A stretch of 8,276 nucleotides of DNA from Thermoleophilia bacterium (GTDB taxonomy: Bacteria > Actinomycetota > Thermoleophilia > Gaiellales > Gaiellaceae). Below are positions 5,641 through 8,276 of the stretch, in pieces; within the stretch, counting starts at the first letter, position 1, and the number at the start of each line of letters is the position of its first letter. The position numbers and the translations under genes are program-made. Location of the stretch: the NCBI GenBank assembly GCA_029858755.1, contig JAOUEK010000065.1, positions 1 to 8,276 of the forward strand, read 5' to 3'. The notes under the pieces were generated by a model. It saw nothing but the letters and a program-made list of their open reading frames with translations, did not search any database and was not told the DNA's origin.

Positions 5641-5732
5641 GTGGACGGCGAGCTACCGCCCAGTACCGGCGCCCCGGAGATCGGGGCGTCTGCCTTTCGA
5701 GCGACTGACGGGCCGAAGGACGGCCTCTGCGC
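5641..5732 (+). promoter_or_regulatory. Hairpin-rich leader of the CNNM/HlyC gene; candidate cis-acting RNA
   Basis: The 92-bp gap between the hydrolase stop and the next GTG carries three stems in order. GGCG/CGCC is at 5647-5650 and 5657-5660. A strong CGCCCCG/CGGGGCG stem (5670-5676 and 5682-5688, loop GAGAT) can be extended by a G-U and a G-C pair and is followed by TCTGCCTTT. GGCC/GGCC (5711-5714 and 5722-5725) has in its loop AAGGA, the likely ribosome binding site. The middle stem could be a weak intrinsic terminator or attenuator; the last could gate translation. I cannot match it to a named riboswitch class. Metal-ion sensing would be plausible only from the downstream gene's family. 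Confidence 0.4.
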
Positions 5733-7043
5733 GTGAGCGATCTCTGGCGCATTCTCGGCGTGCTCCTGCTCGTGCTCGTCAACGCCGTGTTCGTCGCGGC
5801 CGAGTACGCGCTCGTCACCGCGCGCCGCAGCCGCCTCGAGGAGCGCGCCGAGGGCGGCAACCGGGCCGCGCGCACTGCGTTGCGGCTGATGGACGAGCCC
5901 GTCCGCTTCATCTCCACGGTGCAGGTGGGGATCACCGTCGTCGGGATCGCCCTCGGTGCGATCGGCGAGCCGCTCGTCTCCGGGATCCTCGACTTCCTGC
6001 CGCGGGGCGTCGCCTTCGCGCTCGCGTTCGCCGTGCTCACCTACCTCTCCGTGACGCTGGGCGAGCTCGTCCCCAAGGCCGTGGCGCTGCAGAAGGCGGA
6101 GGCGATCGCGATCGCCCTCGCCGTGCCGCTCGACGTCTTCGCGCGCACGTTGCACCCGATCGTCTGGCTGCTCCAGCACAGCGCGAACGCTGCGCTGCGC
6201 CTGCTCCGCATCACGCCCGCGCCCGCCGGCATGATCGCCTTCACGCGCGAGGACATCCGGCAGTCGGTCGCGGTGGCCGAGGACGTGGGCGAGATCCAGA
6301 CGGCCGAGGAGGAGATGCTCTACAAGGTCTTCGACTTCGCGGAGAAGGAGGCCTCGGACGTGATGGTGCCGCGGCCCGACGTGGTCGCGCTCTCGGTCGA
6401 GCTGCCGCCCGAGACGGCGTTGCAGACGGTGCTCGACTCCCCGTACACCCGCTATCCGGTGTTCCGCGAGTCCCTCGACGAGATCCTCGGGGTGCTCCAC
6501 GTGCGCGACCTCTTCGGCGCGCTCATCGACCGCGGCATCGAGGCGGTGGAGCTGGCCGAGCTGCTCCGACCGTTGTATGTCGTGCCGGAGACGAAGGACC
6601 TGGCGGCGCTGCTGGCCGAGTTCCGCCGCACGAACCAGCATCTGGCGGTCGTGGTCGACGAGTACGGCTCGACCATGGGCATCGTCACGCTCGAGGACGT
6701 GCTCGAGGAGATCGTCGGCGACATCGAGGACGAGTTCGACCTCCCCGACACGTCGGTCGAGCGCGTCGACGAGCGAACGATCCGGATCGCGGGGACGTAC
6801 ACGCTCGACGACTTCAACGAAGACTTCGGCACGTCCCTCGAGCACGAGGACTACCACACGATCGCGGGCCTCGTGTTCGGCCAGCTCGGCCGGCAGGCCG
6901 ACGTCGGCGACGAGGTCGTGGCAAGTGGGCTGCGCCTGCGGGTGCTCGAGGTCGGCGGCTCGCGCATCCGCCGCCTCGAGGTCGATTTCTCTGCGCCGCC
7001 TTCGGCGGCGGGCGAGACCTCCGGCGAGCACGAGGCTGCGTGA
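5733..7043 (+). CDS. CNNM/CorC-HlyC family membrane protein (hemolysin family, CBS domains)
   Basis: This 436-residue inner-membrane protein belongs to the family often annotated as hemolysin or CorC and linked to magnesium or cobalt transport and tolerance. The DUF21/CNNM membrane domain spans about 1-150, with hydrophobic segments near 5-28, 60-84, 93-115 and 121-148; N17 and E24 in VNAVFVAAEYAL and ELVPK (111-115) are typical. A CBS pair follows (about 205-330), with VMVPRPDV (210-217), YPVF, ILGVLHVRDL and the DEYGSTMGIVTLEDVLEE block (309-326). Residues 340-420 form the CorC_HlyC domain (GTYTLDDFNE, YHTIAGLVFGQLGR). Length is normal. The GTG at 5733 is the start because the first membrane segment begins at once; AAGGA sits 12 nt upstream. 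It overlaps the next gene by 4 bp. The ion transported is not shown by the sequence. Confidence 0.94.
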   Translation: MSDLWRILGVLLLVLVNAVFVAAEYALVTARRSRLEERAEGGNRAARTALRLMDEPVRFISTVQVGITVVGIALGAIGEPLVSGILDFLPRGVAFALAFAVLTYLSVTLGELVPKAVALQKAEAIAIALAVPLDVFARTLHPIVWLLQHSANAALRLLRITPAPAGMIAFTREDIRQSVAVAEDVGEIQTAEEEMLYKVFDFAEKEASDVMVPRPDVVALSVELPPETALQTVLDSPYTRYPVFRESLDEILGVLHVRDLFGALIDRGIEAVELAELLRPLYVVPETKDLAALLAEFRRTNQHLAVVVDEYGSTMGIVTLEDVLEEIVGDIEDEFDLPDTSVERVDERTIRIAGTYTLDDFNEDFGTSLEHEDYHTIAGLVFGQLGRQADVGDEVVASGLRLRVLEVGGSRIRRLEVDFSAPPSAAGETSGEHEAA

Positions 7044-8276
7044 GCGCGGCGCCCGGCAGGGGCGCCCTTCACGAGCGCGACTTCCGCCTCTTCTGGCTGG
7101 CGGTGCTGCTGGAGGCGCTCGCCATGACGATGATGCAGGTCGCCATCGGGTGGCAGGTGTACGAGATCACCGGCGACCCGCTCGACCTCGGCCTGATCGG
7201 GCTGGCGGAGTTCCTGCCGCTGCTCGCGCTCGCGCTGCCCGCCGGCCAGATGGCCGATCGCCTCCCACGGCGAGCGCTCGTCGGCCTCATGCTCGGCATC
7301 GACGCCGCGGTGGCGCTGGCGCTGCTCGGCCTGTCGTCGGCCGAGCCCTCGTCTGCGTGGCCCTATTTCGGCCTCGCCGTCTGCACCGGCACGGCGTCGG
7401 GCCTGGGGGCGCCGGCCTCCCGGGCGATGACCCCAACGCTGATCCCGGCGGAGGCGCTTCCGTCGGCGATGGCGCTCAACTCCACGGGGTGGCAGACCGC
7501 GATCGTCGCCGGGCCGGCCGTCGGCGGCCTGCTCTTCGCGCTCTCCCCCGAGCTCGTCTACGGCGTCGCCGCGGGGCTCTCCCTGTGCGCCGCCGCCTGC
7601 GTCGCGCTCGTGCGCGAGCGCTACCGCGACCCGTTCGTCCCCGAGCGCGTCACGGTGCGGAGCGTGCTGGCGGGCGTGGGCCTGATCAGGCGCACGCCGG
7701 TGCTGCTCGGCGCGATCTCGCTCGACCTCTTCGCCGTGTTGCTCGGGGGTGCGGTCGCGCTGACACCCGTGTTCGCGAAGGACGTGCTCGACGTAGGACC
7801 CGTCGGCCTCGGTCTGCTTCGCAGCGCTCCCGCCGTCGGTGCGATCGCCGCGGGCGCGATCCTCTCGCGGAGGCCTCTGCGCCGGCGCGTGGGGCCGATC
7901 CTGCTCGTCGCCGTCGCCGGCTTCGGCGCCTCGATGGTCGCCTTCGGGCTCTCGCGCGAGATGTGGCTCTCGCTGGTCGCGTTGGCCGCGGCGGGCGCCT
8001 TCGACATGGTCAGCGTCGTGCTGCGCGCGACGATCCTCCCGCTCGTCACGCCCGACGCCCTCCGCGGCCGGGTCAATGCGGTGGAGATGGTCTTCATCAG
8101 CGGCTCCAACGAGCTCGGCGCGTTCGAGTCGGGCGTGGCGGCGGCGCTCGTCGGCGCCGTGCCGGCGGTGGTGATCGGTGGCGTGGCCACGATCGGCGTC
8201 GTCATGCTCTGGAGCCGGCTGTTCCCTGCGCTGTCGCGGGTCGACCGCCTCGACGAGCTCCGGTGCGCCGAGCGGC
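7040..8276 (+). CDS. MFS transporter, EntS/MFS_3-like, 3' end cut by window
   Basis: Major facilitator superfamily protein, resembling the EntS/multidrug-exporter branch, probably moving a small molecule out of the cell by proton antiport. The frame is open from the GTG at 7040 to the window end, giving 412 residues; family members are about 400-430, so only a few residues should be missing. The start HERDFRLFWLAVLLEALAM is typical of the group. The motif-A loop between helices 2 and 3 reads AGQMADRLPRR (68-78). WQVYEITGDPLDLGLIGL (39-56), LNSTGWQTAIVAGPAVGG (146-163) and LRGRVNAVEMVF (341-352) are other family blocks. About 11-12 hydrophobic stretches can be counted. The GTG overlaps the preceding TGA as GTGA, implying translational coupling with the CNNM gene, and there is no separate Shine-Dalgarno sequence. 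The substrate cannot be told. Confidence 0.9.
   Translation, partial: MSAAPGRGALHERDFRLFWLAVLLEALAMTMMQVAIGWQVYEITGDPLDLGLIGLAEFLPLLALALPAGQMADRLPRRALVGLMLGIDAAVALALLGLSSAEPSSAWPYFGLAVCTGTASGLGAPASRAMTPTLIPAEALPSAMALNSTGWQTAIVAGPAVGGLLFALSPELVYGVAAGLSLCAAACVALVRERYRDPFVPERVTVRSVLAGVGLIRRTPVLLGAISLDLFAVLLGGAVALTPVFAKDVLDVGPVGLGLLRSAPAVGAIAAGAILSRRPLRRRVGPILLVAVAGFGASMVAFGLSREMWLSLVALAAAGAFDMVSVVLRATILPLVTPDALRGRVNAVEMVFISGSNELGAFESGVAAALVGAVPAVVIGGVATIGVVMLWSRLFPALSRVDRLDELRCAER

Noticed and set aside
5641..5732. Fluoride (crcB) or manganese (yybP-ykoY) riboswitch before the CNNM gene
   Set aside because: The overall shape invites comparison, but I could not find the conserved bases of either class, so only an unnamed structured leader is reported.
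5625..7031. 468-codon open frame antisense to the CNNM gene
   Set aside because: Composition is repetitive (Arg, Asp, Glu, His), as expected from the reverse strand of GC-rich coding DNA. The + strand frame has clear domains.

Overview
The window is very GC-rich DNA with a strong G/C preference at third codon positions, many GTG starts and few Shine-Dalgarno sequences. Together with protein sequences that look actinobacterial, this suggests a high-GC Actinomycetota. I would guess the Thermoleophilia side, but only from general resemblance. No rRNA, tRNA, CRISPR array or origin is visible.

Left part (1-1472): an insertion-sequence graveyard. A 5'-cut IS481-family transposase on the + strand runs to 692. 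It is followed by a short structured non-coding stretch (705-807) that leads into an IS110-family transposase. That transposase is broken in a striking way: its first ~45 codons read on the + strand (807-941), and the next ~125 codons read on the - strand (942-1320), as if an internal block had been flipped. The catalytic DEDD residues are therefore split between strands, and the C-terminal half is missing. A 22-bp perfect palindrome and a short possible remnant of another transposase fill the rest, up to the end of cysN.

Middle part (1473-4456, all - strand): an assimilatory sulfate-reduction operon in the order cysH-cysD-cysN. cysH and cysD overlap as ATGA, and cysN follows after 97 bp. CysD (PP-loop ATP sulfurylase subunit) and CysN (its GTPase subunit) make adenosine 5'-phosphosulfate (APS). 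CysH carries the CC...CxxC cysteines of [4Fe-4S] APS reductases and would reduce APS directly to sulfite. This fits the absence of an APS kinase (CysC) domain on CysN. The 251-bp divergent region upstream of cysH holds a TAnnnT -10-like element flanked by two CCACAGTG repeats.

Right part (4708-8276, + strand): a metallo-beta-lactamase-fold hydrolase with a C-terminal winged-helix region (likely leaderless), a 92-bp hairpin-rich leader, a CNNM/CorC-HlyC-type membrane protein, and an MFS exporter that overlaps its stop codon (GTGA) and runs off the window end. The last two look like one transcription unit. No gene-free stretch exceeds 300 bases.

I do not see a clear new multi-gene system. The observations most worth a second look are the flipped IS110 transposase with its bridge-RNA-like leader, the structured leader before the CNNM gene, and the repeat pair at the cysH promoter.
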